The notes under the pieces: generated by a model
What the model saw: the letters and a program-made list of their open reading frames with translations, nothing else
Database searches by the model: none
Told to the model about the DNA's origin: nothing
Program-made: the position numbers and the translations under genes
Part shown: positions 26,147 to 35,214 of the stretch, piece after piece
Layout of the letters: every line of letters begins with the position of its first letter
How positions within the stretch are numbered: position 1 is the stretch's first letter
Origin: Limimaricola pyoseonensis
Lineage (GTDB): Bacteria > Pseudomonadota > Alphaproteobacteria > Rhodobacterales > Rhodobacteraceae
Assembly: GCF_900102015.1 (NCBI RefSeq)
Contig: NZ_FNAT01000003.1
Span: forward strand, 372,001-436,000
Direction: 5' to 3'
DNA: 64,000 nucleotides

Positions 26147-26707
26147 TCAGCCGTCGCGCTCCAGAAGCGTGACATGGGTGTCGCCGTAGCGCCGCGTGTC
26201 GAGGGGGGAGAACCCCTCGGGCGCGGGCTGCGGCGCGTTCTCCTCCCAGACCACCAGCGCGCCGGGCGCGACCCAGCCGCCCGCCACGGCCGAGGCCAGC
26301 GCGCGGGCGCCGAGCCCCTTGCCGTAGGGCGGGTCGAGAAATACCAGCGTGGCCGGCGCATCGGTCGCGGGCAGGCGGGTGGCGTCGCAGCGCAGATGCG
26401 TCACGAGGGTCTCGACCCGCATCTTGGCGATGTTCTCGCGGATCAGCTTGCCTGCCACGCGCCCGTCATCGACCAGCGTCACCCGCGCCGCGCCGCGCGA
26501 CAGCGCCTCGAGCCCCAGCGCGCCGGTCCCGGCGAAGAGGTCCAGCACGACGGCATCCGAGAGCGGATCGCCGTAGCGGCCGCCCGAAAGCGCGTTGAAC
26601 AGGCTCTCGCGCACCCGGTCGGCGGTGGGGCGCAGATGCGCGCCCGCGTCGCCCTTGCCGACCGAGGCGAGCGCGAGGCCGCGATGGGTTCCGGCCACGA
26701 TCCTCAC
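26147..26707 (-). CDS. rsmD: 16S rRNA (guanine-966-N2)-methyltransferase RsmD
   Basis: 186 residues. Methylates G966 of 16S rRNA. Opening VRIVAGTHRGLAL, then RPTADRVRESLFNAL, the SAM site LDLFAGTGALGLEALSRGA, and the catalytic FLDPPYGKG are diagnostic. The start is a GTG that overlaps the stop of the upstream flavoprotein (GTGA); longer readings are antisense noise. Pairing with a ferredoxin-reductase-like gene is positional only. Confidence 0.93.
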   Translation of the reverse strand: MRIVAGTHRGLALASVGKGDAGAHLRPTADRVRESLFNALSGGRYGDPLSDAVVLDLFAGTGALGLEALSRGAARVTLVDDGRVAGKLIRENIAKMRVETLVTHLRCDATRLPATDAPATLVFLDPPYGKGLGARALASAVAGGWVAPGALVVWEENAPQPAPEGFSPLDTRRYGDTHVTLLERDG

Positions 26708-27915
26708 TTCAGGAGCGCCTTCAACTCGACGGACGGGTCGGCCACCTGCGCGGGGTCGGGCGACTTCCCGGCCTCGATCAGCCGCTTGCCGACCATGTAG
26801 GCGCGGCTGTCGTTCATCGCGTCGACGGCGATGAGCGTCGCGCCGCGGTAGTACCAGTGCGAGCACTGCTCTGGCGTGGCGCCGGGGCGGACATGCACCG
26901 CGTCCCAGCCGGCGTTCAGCCCGGCGATCTGCAGCTTCACGTCGTACTGGTCCGACCAGAACCACGGGCGGGGCCGGTATTCCACGTCGCGGCCCATGAT
27001 GTTCAGCGCGGCGGCCTCGGCCATGTCGATGGCGTTGCCGACGCTTTCCAGCCGCACCCGCGCGTCGCCCCAGAGCAGCGAGGCGCAGTCGCCCGCGGCC
27101 CAGATGCGCTCGTCGGAGGTGCGGCAGTGACGGTCGCAGCGGATGCCGTTCTCGAGCGCGAGGCCCGCGGCCTCCGCGAGCCCGGTCGCGGGCTCGACGC
27201 CGACGCCGGCGATGGCGAAGTCCACCGCGATCTCGGTGCCGTCGGTGAGCCGCGCGCCGGTCACGCGGTCCTCGCCCAAGAGCCGCTCCAGCCCGCAGCC
27301 TTCGCGGATCTCGACGCCGTGGCGGGCGTGCAGGTCGCGGAAGTAGGCCGAGGTCTCGGGGGCCGCGACCCGGCCCAGGATGCGCTCGGCGGTCTCGACG
27401 AGGATCACCTCCAGCCCGCGCTTGCGCGCCACCGCCGCCGCCTCGAGGCCGATATAGCCGCCGCCGACCACCAGCAGGCGGCGGCCCTCGACCATCTCGG
27501 GCGAGAGCCGGTCGGCATCGGCGAGGTCGCGCATGGTCAGCACGCCGGGCAGGTCGCCGCCGATCGCCGCCGGCAGGCGGCGCGGATGCGCGCCGGTGCA
27601 GAGCGCCAGCGCGTCGTAGTCGAGCGTCTCGCCGTCCTGCAGGGTGACGCGGCGGGCGGCGGGGTCGATCGCCTCGGCCCGTGCGCCGAGCCGCAGCGCG
27701 ACATCATGCTCGGCGTACCAGCTCTCGGGCCGCAGGAAGAGCCGCTCGCGCGCCATCTCGCCCAGCAGGTAGGCCTTGGAGAGCGGCGGGCGCTGGTAGG
27801 GCGGGGCGGTCTCGGCGCCGACGAGCGTGATCCGGCCCTCGAAGCCCTCGCCCCTGAGCTTGGCCACCAGCGCGGCCCCGGCCTGCCCGGCCCCGATCAC
27901 GACCACATGCGACAT
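26704..27915 (-). CDS. NAD(P)/FAD-dependent ferredoxin reductase-like oxidoreductase
   Basis: 403 residues. FAD fingerprint VVVIGAGQAGAALVAKLR at the N terminus, PPYQRPPLSKAYL, an NAD(P) fold LLVVGGGYIGLEAAAVARKRG near residue 145, IWAAGDCAS near 270, and a reductase C-terminal domain (FWSDQYDVKLQIAGL). This is the rhodocoxin/putidaredoxin reductase type, which feeds electrons from NADH to a 2Fe-2S ferredoxin for cytochromes P450 or dioxygenases. No ferredoxin or oxygenase gene lies nearby, so the partner is unlinked. Confidence 0.9.
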   Translation of the reverse strand: MSHVVVIGAGQAGAALVAKLRGEGFEGRITLVGAETAPPYQRPPLSKAYLLGEMARERLFLRPESWYAEHDVALRLGARAEAIDPAARRVTLQDGETLDYDALALCTGAHPRRLPAAIGGDLPGVLTMRDLADADRLSPEMVEGRRLLVVGGGYIGLEAAAVARKRGLEVILVETAERILGRVAAPETSAYFRDLHARHGVEIREGCGLERLLGEDRVTGARLTDGTEIAVDFAIAGVGVEPATGLAEAAGLALENGIRCDRHCRTSDERIWAAGDCASLLWGDARVRLESVGNAIDMAEAAALNIMGRDVEYRPRPWFWSDQYDVKLQIAGLNAGWDAVHVRPGATPEQCSHWYYRGATLIAVDAMNDSRAYMVGKRLIEAGKSPDPAQVADPSVELKALLK

Positions 27916-27927
27916 CGCGTCCGCTCC

Positions 27928-27957
27928 TTGCTTCCTTAGACCCGCGGCAACCTATAT
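27928..27957 (+). promoter_or_regulatory. Possible promoter for the peroxiredoxin gene
   Basis: TTGCTT (27928-27933) and CTATAT (27952-27957) with an 18-base spacer, about 39 bases before the ATG. CTATAT -10 elements are also reported for heat-shock-type sigma factors in Rhodobacter, so the sigma factor is uncertain. Confidence 0.4.
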
Positions 27958-27996
27958 CGCTGGCCACGGACCGCAATCTCGAAAGGGGAGAGACGG

Positions 27997-28485
27997 ATGA
28001 CGATCAAGGCTGGCGACAGGCTTCCGGAGGCGACCTTGCTGCGGATGGGGGCGGAAGGGCCGGAACAGGTGGCGCTGGGCGAACTCGCCAAGGGCCGCAA
28101 GGTGGTGATCTTCGGCCTGCCCGGCGCCTATACCGGCACCTGCTCGACCGCGCATGTGCCGAGCTTCGTGCGCAACATGGACGCGCTGAAGGAAAAGGGC
28201 GTCGCGGAGGTGATCTGCGTCTCCGTGAACGACCCCTTCGTGCTCAAGGCCTGGGGCCAGGACACCGGCGCCACGGCGGCCGGGATCACCATGCTGGGCG
28301 ACGCCGATTGCGACTTCACCGCCGCCATCGGCATGGCGTTCACCAACAAGGAGCGCGGCTTCATCCGCCGCTCCAAGCGCTACGCGCTGATGGCCGAGGA
28401 TGGCGAGGTGCGGGTGTTCCAGCAGGAGGAGCATCCCGGCCTGTGCGACCTCTCGGGCGGCGAGAGCATGGTCGAGGCGATCTGA
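27997..28485 (+). CDS. Type II (Prx5-like) peroxiredoxin
   Basis: 162 residues. The peroxidatic cysteine is Cys49 in LPGAYTGTCSTAHVPSF; a second cysteine near residue 150 (EEHPGLCDLSGGESM) matches the resolving position of Prx5. It reduces hydrogen peroxide and alkyl hydroperoxides using glutaredoxin or thioredoxin. The ATG has a GGGGAGAG ribosome site. Monocistronic, with a strong terminator. Confidence 0.94.
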   Translation: MTIKAGDRLPEATLLRMGAEGPEQVALGELAKGRKVVIFGLPGAYTGTCSTAHVPSFVRNMDALKEKGVAEVICVSVNDPFVLKAWGQDTGATAAGITMLGDADCDFTAAIGMAFTNKERGFIRRSKRYALMAEDGEVRVFQQEEHPGLCDLSGGESMVEAI

Positions 28486-28541
28486 GTCCTGCCACTTCAC
28501 TCTTCAAATACTCGGCCCGACGGCATGGGCCGGGTGCCGCG

Positions 28542-28565
28542 CGGGGGCCTTCGGGCCCCCGTTTT
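28542..28565 (+). terminator. Intrinsic terminator after the peroxiredoxin gene
   Basis: CGGGGGCC-TTCG-GGCCCCCG hairpin with a stable UUCG tetraloop followed by TTTT. Confidence 0.85.
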
Positions 28566-28568
28566 GCT

Positions 28569-28852
28569 TCAACTCTCCGCCAGCTTGTCCATCTTCGAGG
28601 CGAGCCTGGCGTCGAGATCGGTCAGCCCGCCCGCGTCATGGGTGGTGAGCGTGACGGTCACGGTCTTGTAGACGTTCGACCATTCGGGATGGTGGTTCAG
28701 CTTCTCGGCCCAGAGGGCTGCGCGGGTCATGAAGCCGAAGGCTTCGACGAAATTCGCGAAGCCGTAGGTCTTGGTCACCGCGTCGCGATCCTCGGCCGTC
28801 TCCCAACCGGCGGCCTTCAGCGTGGCGCGGCCCGCTTCGTCGAGTGGCTGGC

Positions 28853-28856
<4 letters not shown>
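28569..28856 (-). CDS. phhB: Pterin-4a-carbinolamine dehydratase
   Basis: 95 residues. Recycles 4a-hydroxytetrahydrobiopterin. The active-site histidines are His55, His56 and His73 in [12 protein letters not shown]...[12 protein letters not shown]. No phenylalanine hydroxylase is nearby; in Rhodobacterales this gene is often found away from phhA. The ATG overlaps the stop of the FemAB-like gene (ATGA). Last gene of the ridA-gdpD-FemAB-like-phhB run. Confidence 0.93.
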
Positions 28857-30061
<1,205 letters not shown>

Positions 30062-30092
30062 GCGCGCCAAACTGGCATCTGGGCCGCCCCGG

Positions 30093-30869
30093 TCAAGATG
30101 CCGGGGGGCGCGGCAGATAGCCCTCGAAGGTCACGTTGTCGGCAGTGGCGCGGGCGGCGGCCTCGGTTTCGGGGTCGCGCACGGTCCAGCACAGCAGCGC
30201 GGCGCCCTGCGCCTTCAGCTCGGCCAGCCGCGGCCGGTCGAGGTCGCGCACGTCGTGGCTGACGAAGCTCGCGCCGAGATTCTCGTAGTCGGGGATCTCG
30301 CGCAGCCGGTCGGCGAGGCGGGGCGGCAGCTCGGGCCACTCCTCGGGCGCGAAATCGCAGGTGGTCAGACCGCGCGGCAGATCGGGCGCGAGGCGGGCCA
30401 TCTCGGCCACGGCATGCGGGTTGAAGGACATCACCGCGACCGGGCCTGAATAGCCTTCGAGGTCGCGCGCCACCGCCGCCTCGACCGCGCCGACATTGGG
30501 GCCGAGCGCGTCGTCGTGATCCTTGATCTCGATCAGCAGCGGCACCCGCCCGGCCACGAGGTCGAGCACCTCGCGCAGGGTGGGGATGGTGTCGGCGCTG
30601 CCGATCAGGGAGATCGTGCGCAGCGCCGCGGCCTCGCGGGCGACCAGCGGGCCCGAGAGCCCGGTCAGCCGCTCCAGATCGGCGTCGTGGAACACCATCG
30701 CCGCACCGTCCGAGGAGCTGCGCACGTCGATCTCGATGCCGTAGCCCGCCTCGACGGCGGCGCGCACCGCCGAGAGCGAGTTCTCGGGCCGGCCCGCGCC
30801 GTGGAAGGCGCGATGCGCGATCGGGTGCTGCAGGAAGGCCTCGGGCAGGGCGGGGGCGGGGCGGCTCAT
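30093..30869 (-). CDS. Glycerophosphodiester phosphodiesterase
   Basis: 258 residues. GDPD family motifs: IAHRAFHGAGRPENSLSA, GIEIDVRSSSDG, MVFHDADLERLTG, and LLIEIKDHDDA. Hydrolyses deacylated phospholipids to glycerol-3-phosphate and an alcohol. There is no signal peptide, so it is cytoplasmic like UgpQ. The ATG overlaps the ridA stop codon. Confidence 0.92.
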   Translation of the reverse strand: MSRPAPALPEAFLQHPIAHRAFHGAGRPENSLSAVRAAVEAGYGIEIDVRSSSDGAAMVFHDADLERLTGLSGPLVAREAAALRTISLIGSADTIPTLREVLDLVAGRVPLLIEIKDHDDALGPNVGAVEAAVARDLEGYSGPVAVMSFNPHAVAEMARLAPDLPRGLTTCDFAPEEWPELPPRLADRLREIPDYENLGASFVSHDVRDLDRPRLAELKAQGAALLCWTVRDPETEAAARATADNVTFEGYLPRPPAS

Positions 30870-31339
30870 GCGAGCGCGAAGACCGCCTCGATCTCGACCG
30901 CGACGCCCAAAGGCAGCGCGGCCACGCCGACGGCGGAGCGGGCGTGGCGGCCCTTTTCGCCCATCAGCTCGACCATCAGGTCGGAGGCGCCGTTGATCAC
31001 CTTGGGCTGCTCGGTGAAGTCGGGCGTCGTGGCGACGAAGCCGGTCAGCTTCACCAGCCGCGCCACGCGGTCGAAATCGCCGCCGAGCGCGGATTTCGCC
31101 TGGGCGAGGATCGACAGCGCGCAGGCCTGGGCGGCCTTCGCGCCCGCTTCGGTGGTCATGCCGTCGCCGAGCCGGCCGGTGATCAGCCCGTCCGGGCCGG
31201 CGGCGATCTGGCCCGAGACGTAGAGCAGGCCGCCCTCGATCACGAAGGGCTCGTAATTGGCCGCCGGCTTCGGCGCGTCGGGCAGCGACAGGCCCTTTTC
31301 CGCCAGTTTCGATTCGATCATCCGCGTCAGCTCGCCCAT
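30866..31339 (-). CDS. RidA family enamine/imine deaminase
   Basis: 157 residues, the longer RidA subtype. FVIEGGLLYVSGQIA, TEAGAKAAQACALSILAQAKSALG, FTEQPKVINGASDLM and GRHARSAVGVAALPLGVAVEIEAV match the family, including the arginine that binds the substrate carboxylate. It removes reactive 2-aminoacrylate and related imines made by PLP enzymes. Ribosome site GGAGA upstream of the ATG at 31339. First gene of the operon. Confidence 0.93.
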   Translation of the reverse strand: MGELTRMIESKLAEKGLSLPDAPKPAANYEPFVIEGGLLYVSGQIAAGPDGLITGRLGDGMTTEAGAKAAQACALSILAQAKSALGGDFDRVARLVKLTGFVATTPDFTEQPKVINGASDLMVELMGEKGRHARSAVGVAALPLGVAVEIEAVFALA

Positions 31340-31433
31340 CCGTCTCTCCTCCTGCGAAGGGTTCGCGCGCACGCTAGACCGGCGCGGCCGGAGGGGCAAT
31401 CGGCGGGGCGCATGCCGGACGCTCCGGGGGGCA

Positions 31434-32738
31434 TCAGCCCTCCCGGAACGCCTTGGCGAAGTAGTCGGCCAGCGGCTTGACCAGATAGGCCAGCGGCGTG
31501 CGCTCGCCGGTGCGGATGAAGGCCTCGACCGGCATGCCGGGGATCAGCGTCATGTCCTCGGGCAGGCGCTCGGCCTCGTTCTCGGCCAGCCGGATCTCGG
31601 CCCGGTAGTAGGAGACCGGGCTGCCCTCCTCCTGGAAGGCGTCGGCCGAGATCTGCACCACCTCGCCGGTCAACTCGGGCGTGCGGCGCTGGTCGAAGGC
31701 GGGCAGGCGCAGCACCACCTCCTGGCCGACGAAGAGCTGGTCGATGTCGGTCGGCAGAACCTGCGAGGAGATCACCAGCGGCCGGTCCTGCGGGACGATG
31801 TACATCACCGGTTCCGCGGCGCGGATCACCGATCGCGGGGTGAAGACCTCGAGGCCGTAGACCACGCCGCCCACCGGCGCACGGATGTCGAGTCGGTCGA
31901 GCTGCGTGAGCAGCTGGCGGCGGCGGTTGCTGAGCTCGATCTCGTTGAACTGCAGGTCGCGCAGCTGGCTGATCGCCTCCTGCCGGCGGGTCGAGGCCAG
32001 ACGCAGGATCTCGATCTCGAGCTCGGAGACGCGGCCGCGCGCCTGCGCGACACTGGCCTTCAGCTCGCCGACCCGGCCGAGCAGGTTGGCCTGCTCGCGC
32101 TGCAGCCCGATCACCCGCGTCGCCTGCGCCAGCCCGCGGTCGAGCAGCGATTTCTGGTCGGCCAGCTCTTCCTCGACCAGCTCGAGCTGGCGGTCGGTGG
32201 CCTCCTGCTGGGCCTCGATGCCGACGATCTGGTCCTCGATCTGCTCGCGCTGGCGGGCGAGCTGCTCGGCCTGCTGGGCCTCGCTCTCGCGCCGCGCCTC
32301 GTTCAGCCGGCGCTGGCCTTCCATCAGCTCGGGCGCGACCGGGTTCTCGGTCTCGCGCAGCAGCTGGTCGAACTGCAGCTCATCGGCGTCGTCGCGCTCG
32401 GCCTCGAGCCGGGCGCGGCGCGCCAGCACCTCGAGCAGCTGGCCCTCGACCACGGCAAGCTCGGAGCGCAGCGTCTCGGAATCGAGCCGGATCAGCAGCT
32501 CGCCCGCCTCGACCTCGTCGCCCTCGTCGACGAGGATCTCCTCGACCACGCCGCCATCAGGGTGCTGGACCACCTGCCGGTTCTGGTCGACCTCGATCCG
32601 GCCCGAGGCGACCACGGCGCCCGAGATCTGGCTGAGCGCGGCCCAACTGCCGAAGCCGCCCAGCAGCACGACGAGCGCGAGGAAGCCGGCGATCAGCGGG
32701 CCGGCGGCGGACCATGCGGATTGGACGGGGCCCTTCAC
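31434..32738 (-). CDS. HlyD family type I secretion membrane-fusion protein
   Basis: 434 residues, starting at a GTG within the stop of the ABC gene. One membrane span near residues 15-33 (IAGFLALVVLLGGFGSWAAL), a biotinyl/lipoyl-like half (EEILVDEGDEVEAGELLIRLD), a long coiled coil rich in Glu/Gln/Arg/Leu (about residues 95-290), the returning half (LDIRAPVGGVVYGLEV) and an MTLIPGMPVEAFIRTGER end. It bridges the ABC exporter to a TolC-type outer-membrane channel. That channel gene is not in the window. Confidence 0.93.
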   Translation of the reverse strand: MKGPVQSAWSAAGPLIAGFLALVVLLGGFGSWAALSQISGAVVASGRIEVDQNRQVVQHPDGGVVEEILVDEGDEVEAGELLIRLDSETLRSELAVVEGQLLEVLARRARLEAERDDADELQFDQLLRETENPVAPELMEGQRRLNEARRESEAQQAEQLARQREQIEDQIVGIEAQQEATDRQLELVEEELADQKSLLDRGLAQATRVIGLQREQANLLGRVGELKASVAQARGRVSELEIEILRLASTRRQEAISQLRDLQFNEIELSNRRRQLLTQLDRLDIRAPVGGVVYGLEVFTPRSVIRAAEPVMYIVPQDRPLVISSQVLPTDIDQLFVGQEVVLRLPAFDQRRTPELTGEVVQISADAFQEEGSPVSYYRAEIRLAENEAERLPEDMTLIPGMPVEAFIRTGERTPLAYLVKPLADYFAKAFREG

Positions 32739-34474
32739 GACACACCCCCGCCATGGCCGGCCGAGGCCGCGATCTCGCGGTGGTTCTGGACGATTTCGCG
32801 CAACACTTCCTCCTTGGGGCCGAAGGCGCGGCGGCCGCCGTTCTCGATCATCAGGATCAGGTCGCATTCCTGGATCGCCGCCGGGCGGTGGGCCATGATC
32901 AGCACGCATTTGCCGCGCGCCTTGGCATCGCGGATCGCCGCGTTGAGCGCGGCGTTGCCGTCATTGTCGAGGTTGGAGTTCGGCTCGTCGAGCACCAGCA
33001 CCTGCGGGTCGCCGTAAAGCGCGCGGGCGAGGCCGATGCGTTGGATCTGGCCGCCCGAGAGGCGGCCGCCCTTCGAGGAGACCTGCGTGTCGTAGCCGTC
33101 GGGCAGCTTGAGGATCATCTCGTGCGCGGCCGCCGCACGGGCGGCGCGCACCACCTCGGCGTCGTCGGGCTCGAGCGACATCCGGGCGATGTTCTCCTTG
33201 ATGGTGCCGTCGAACAGGGTGATCTGCTGCGGCAGGTAGCCGATATAGGAGCCGAGCACGTCGGGGTCGTACTGGTCGAGGCTGGCGCCATCGAGGCGGA
33301 TCTTGCCGGCGGCGGGGCGCCACAACCCGATCAGCGCCCGCGCTAGGGTCGACTTGCCGGCGCCCGAGGGGCCGATCACACCGACTGCCTGGCCCGGCTC
33401 GACCCGGAAGCTGACCATGCGCAGCGCCGCCTGGCTTTCGCCCGGGGGCAGCACGGTGACCTGCTCGCAGGCCAGTCGCGCCGCCGGCCGGGGCAGGTTG
33501 GTGCGCGGCGCGTCGGGCGGCACCTCGCCCAGAAGCTCGGACAGCTTGCCCCAGCCCTCGCGGGCGCGCTGGAACAGCGGCCACTGGTTGACGATCATCT
33601 CGATCGGCGCCAGCGCCCGGCCGAGCAGGATCGAGCCGGCGATCATCGCGCCGGCGGTCATCTCGCCCTGCAGCACCAGATAGGCGCCGAGGCCGAGCAT
33701 CGCCGATTGCAGCAGCAGTCGGAACGCCTTGATGACCGAGCTGAAGCCGCCGGTGGTGTCGGTCGCGCCGATCGAGCTTTCGAGCGAGCGGCGGCGCGCG
33801 GTGTTCCAGCGGCCGAAGGCGGCGCCACGCATCCCCAGCGCCTGGATCATCTCGGCATCGCCGCGGATCTGGCCGCCGAGCTGCTCGGAGCGGAAGCTGG
33901 CCGAGTTGCTGTCCTCGAGCAGGCGGCGCGACATCATCTGGTTCGACAGTGCCAGCGCGACGAGGATCGCGGCGCCGCCCAGGCCGAGCAGGCCGAGCCA
34001 GGGGTGGAACAGGAAGATGCCGAAGAAGAAGACCGGCGCGAAGGGCAGGTCGAAGCTGGCCATCAGCGCCGGGGAGGCGAGCAGCTTCTGCACCGATTCG
34101 AGGTCGCGCTGGGCGGTGGCGGCCTCGGCGCGGGCGCGGCCGCCCGAGCTGGCGCGCAGCGCCGCCGAGAAGACGCGCTCGTCGAGCGCGGCCTGGAAAC
34201 GGGCCGCGACGCGGCTCATCACCCGGCCGCGCACGAGGTCCAGAAGGCCCATCATCGCGTAGAGGAAGACCACCAGCACCGTCAGCGCCACCAGCGTCGC
34301 CACCGAGCGCGATCCGAGCACCCGGTCGTAGACGTTGAGCATGTAGAGCGGGCCGGTCAGCATCAGCAGGTTGACGATCAGGCTGAAGATGCCGACCGCC
34401 CAGAACAGCCCGGCATTGCGGTTGCGGGCGGCCCGCAACTCGGCGGCGCCGGTCGTGGCCGCGTCGCGTTTCAT
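32735..34474 (-). CDS. Type I secretion ABC transporter (PrtD/AprD type)
   Basis: 579 residues: a six-span membrane domain, then one nucleotide-binding domain with Walker A GPSGAGKST (about 367), signature LSGGQIQRIGLARAL (about 471) and Walker B VLVLDEPNSNLD (about 493). There is no C39 peptidase domain, so it belongs to the class exporting unprocessed proteins such as RTX proteases and S-layer proteins. Coupled to the HlyD gene by a GTGA overlap. No RTX-repeat protein is encoded in this window, so the substrate is unlinked. Confidence 0.93.
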   Translation of the reverse strand: MKRDAATTGAAELRAARNRNAGLFWAVGIFSLIVNLLMLTGPLYMLNVYDRVLGSRSVATLVALTVLVVFLYAMMGLLDLVRGRVMSRVAARFQAALDERVFSAALRASSGGRARAEAATAQRDLESVQKLLASPALMASFDLPFAPVFFFGIFLFHPWLGLLGLGGAAILVALALSNQMMSRRLLEDSNSASFRSEQLGGQIRGDAEMIQALGMRGAAFGRWNTARRRSLESSIGATDTTGGFSSVIKAFRLLLQSAMLGLGAYLVLQGEMTAGAMIAGSILLGRALAPIEMIVNQWPLFQRAREGWGKLSELLGEVPPDAPRTNLPRPAARLACEQVTVLPPGESQAALRMVSFRVEPGQAVGVIGPSGAGKSTLARALIGLWRPAAGKIRLDGASLDQYDPDVLGSYIGYLPQQITLFDGTIKENIARMSLEPDDAEVVRAARAAAAHEMILKLPDGYDTQVSSKGGRLSGGQIQRIGLARALYGDPQVLVLDEPNSNLDNDGNAALNAAIRDAKARGKCVLIMAHRPAAIQECDLILMIENGGRRAFGPKEEVLREIVQNHREIAASAGHGGGVS

Positions 34475-34670
34475 GATATCCTAGCCTCCGCTCGCTGGGA
34501 TCGGCCCGGCCGGGCCTCGGGTGGGATGAGAATGACCCGCGCTCAATATCCCAGCCGGGTCACGGGGTGTAGCAAAAATGACGCATCGTCGGCAAAGGAC
34601 AGCCGGTGCTCTGGCCATCCGCGCCGCCGCCAGTCTGGACCCTGCGGCGAAGAATCCTAACTTTTTCTGC

Positions 34671-35213
34671 ATGACCATGCAGATCTGCGATATTTTGCGC
34701 GGGCTGTGCCTTGCCGGCCTCGCGGCCGGAACGGCCGCCGCCTCGCCCTATGACGGCCTCTACCGGCCCGGTTCCGGCTCGGATTGCGGCCGTGTCGGCG
34801 AGGAGGGCGGGGTTCTCAGGATCGAGGACGACCTGTTCGAGGGAATCGGCAGCCAGTGCCGCATGACCCGCCCCGTCGACGTGGTCGACATGGAGGCGAC
34901 GCTCTACACGATGCGCTGCGAGGCGGGCGACATGCAGTGGAGCGAGCGGGCGATGCTGATGCGCGCCGCCGATGGCGAGGGGCTGATCATGCTGTGGGAC
35001 GGCTACGCCTTCCGCTACGCGCCCTGTCCGCCGCCCGGCAGCGTCGCCGCCGCGGCGGCGCAGGCGCCGCGCGTCGTGCTGCCGCTGGTGGTGCTGCCGG
35101 GAACCGAGCAGCCGCTGGTGATCGCGCCCGCCGGGGACGGGCCCGCCACGCCGGCCGCCGGCGGCGCGGCGGGCAGCGAGGCCGAGCTCGACCCCGGAGA
35201 GGAGGCCGGCTAG
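34671..35213 (+). CDS. Orphan secreted protein of unknown function
   Basis: 180 residues from the ATG at 34671 (MTMQICDILRGLCLAGLAAGTAAA, a signal peptide). The mature part begins SPYDGLYRPGSGSDCGRVG and holds a compact domain of about 100 residues with cysteines (SDCG, SQCRMT, MRCEAG, APCPPP) that could form two disulfides, then an Ala/Pro/Gly-rich acidic tail. A longer start at 34578 would bury the signal peptide. No good ribosome site is visible for either start. I do not recognise the family. It is divergent from the type I exporter and convergent with the PBP gene. Confidence 0.65.
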   Translation: MTMQICDILRGLCLAGLAAGTAAASPYDGLYRPGSGSDCGRVGEEGGVLRIEDDLFEGIGSQCRMTRPVDVVDMEATLYTMRCEAGDMQWSERAMLMRAADGEGLIMLWDGYAFRYAPCPPPGSVAAAAAQAPRVVLPLVVLPGTEQPLVIAPAGDGPATPAAGGAAGSEAELDPGEEAG

Positions 35214-35214
35214 C

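Noticed and set aside
31257-33017. Plus-strand open frame of 586 codons across the HlyD and ABC genes
   Set aside because: Antisense to two confident genes, with no domain or start signal.
34578-34670. Longer N terminus for the orphan secreted protein
   Set aside because: It would place about 30 basic residues ahead of the signal peptide and has no ribosome site.
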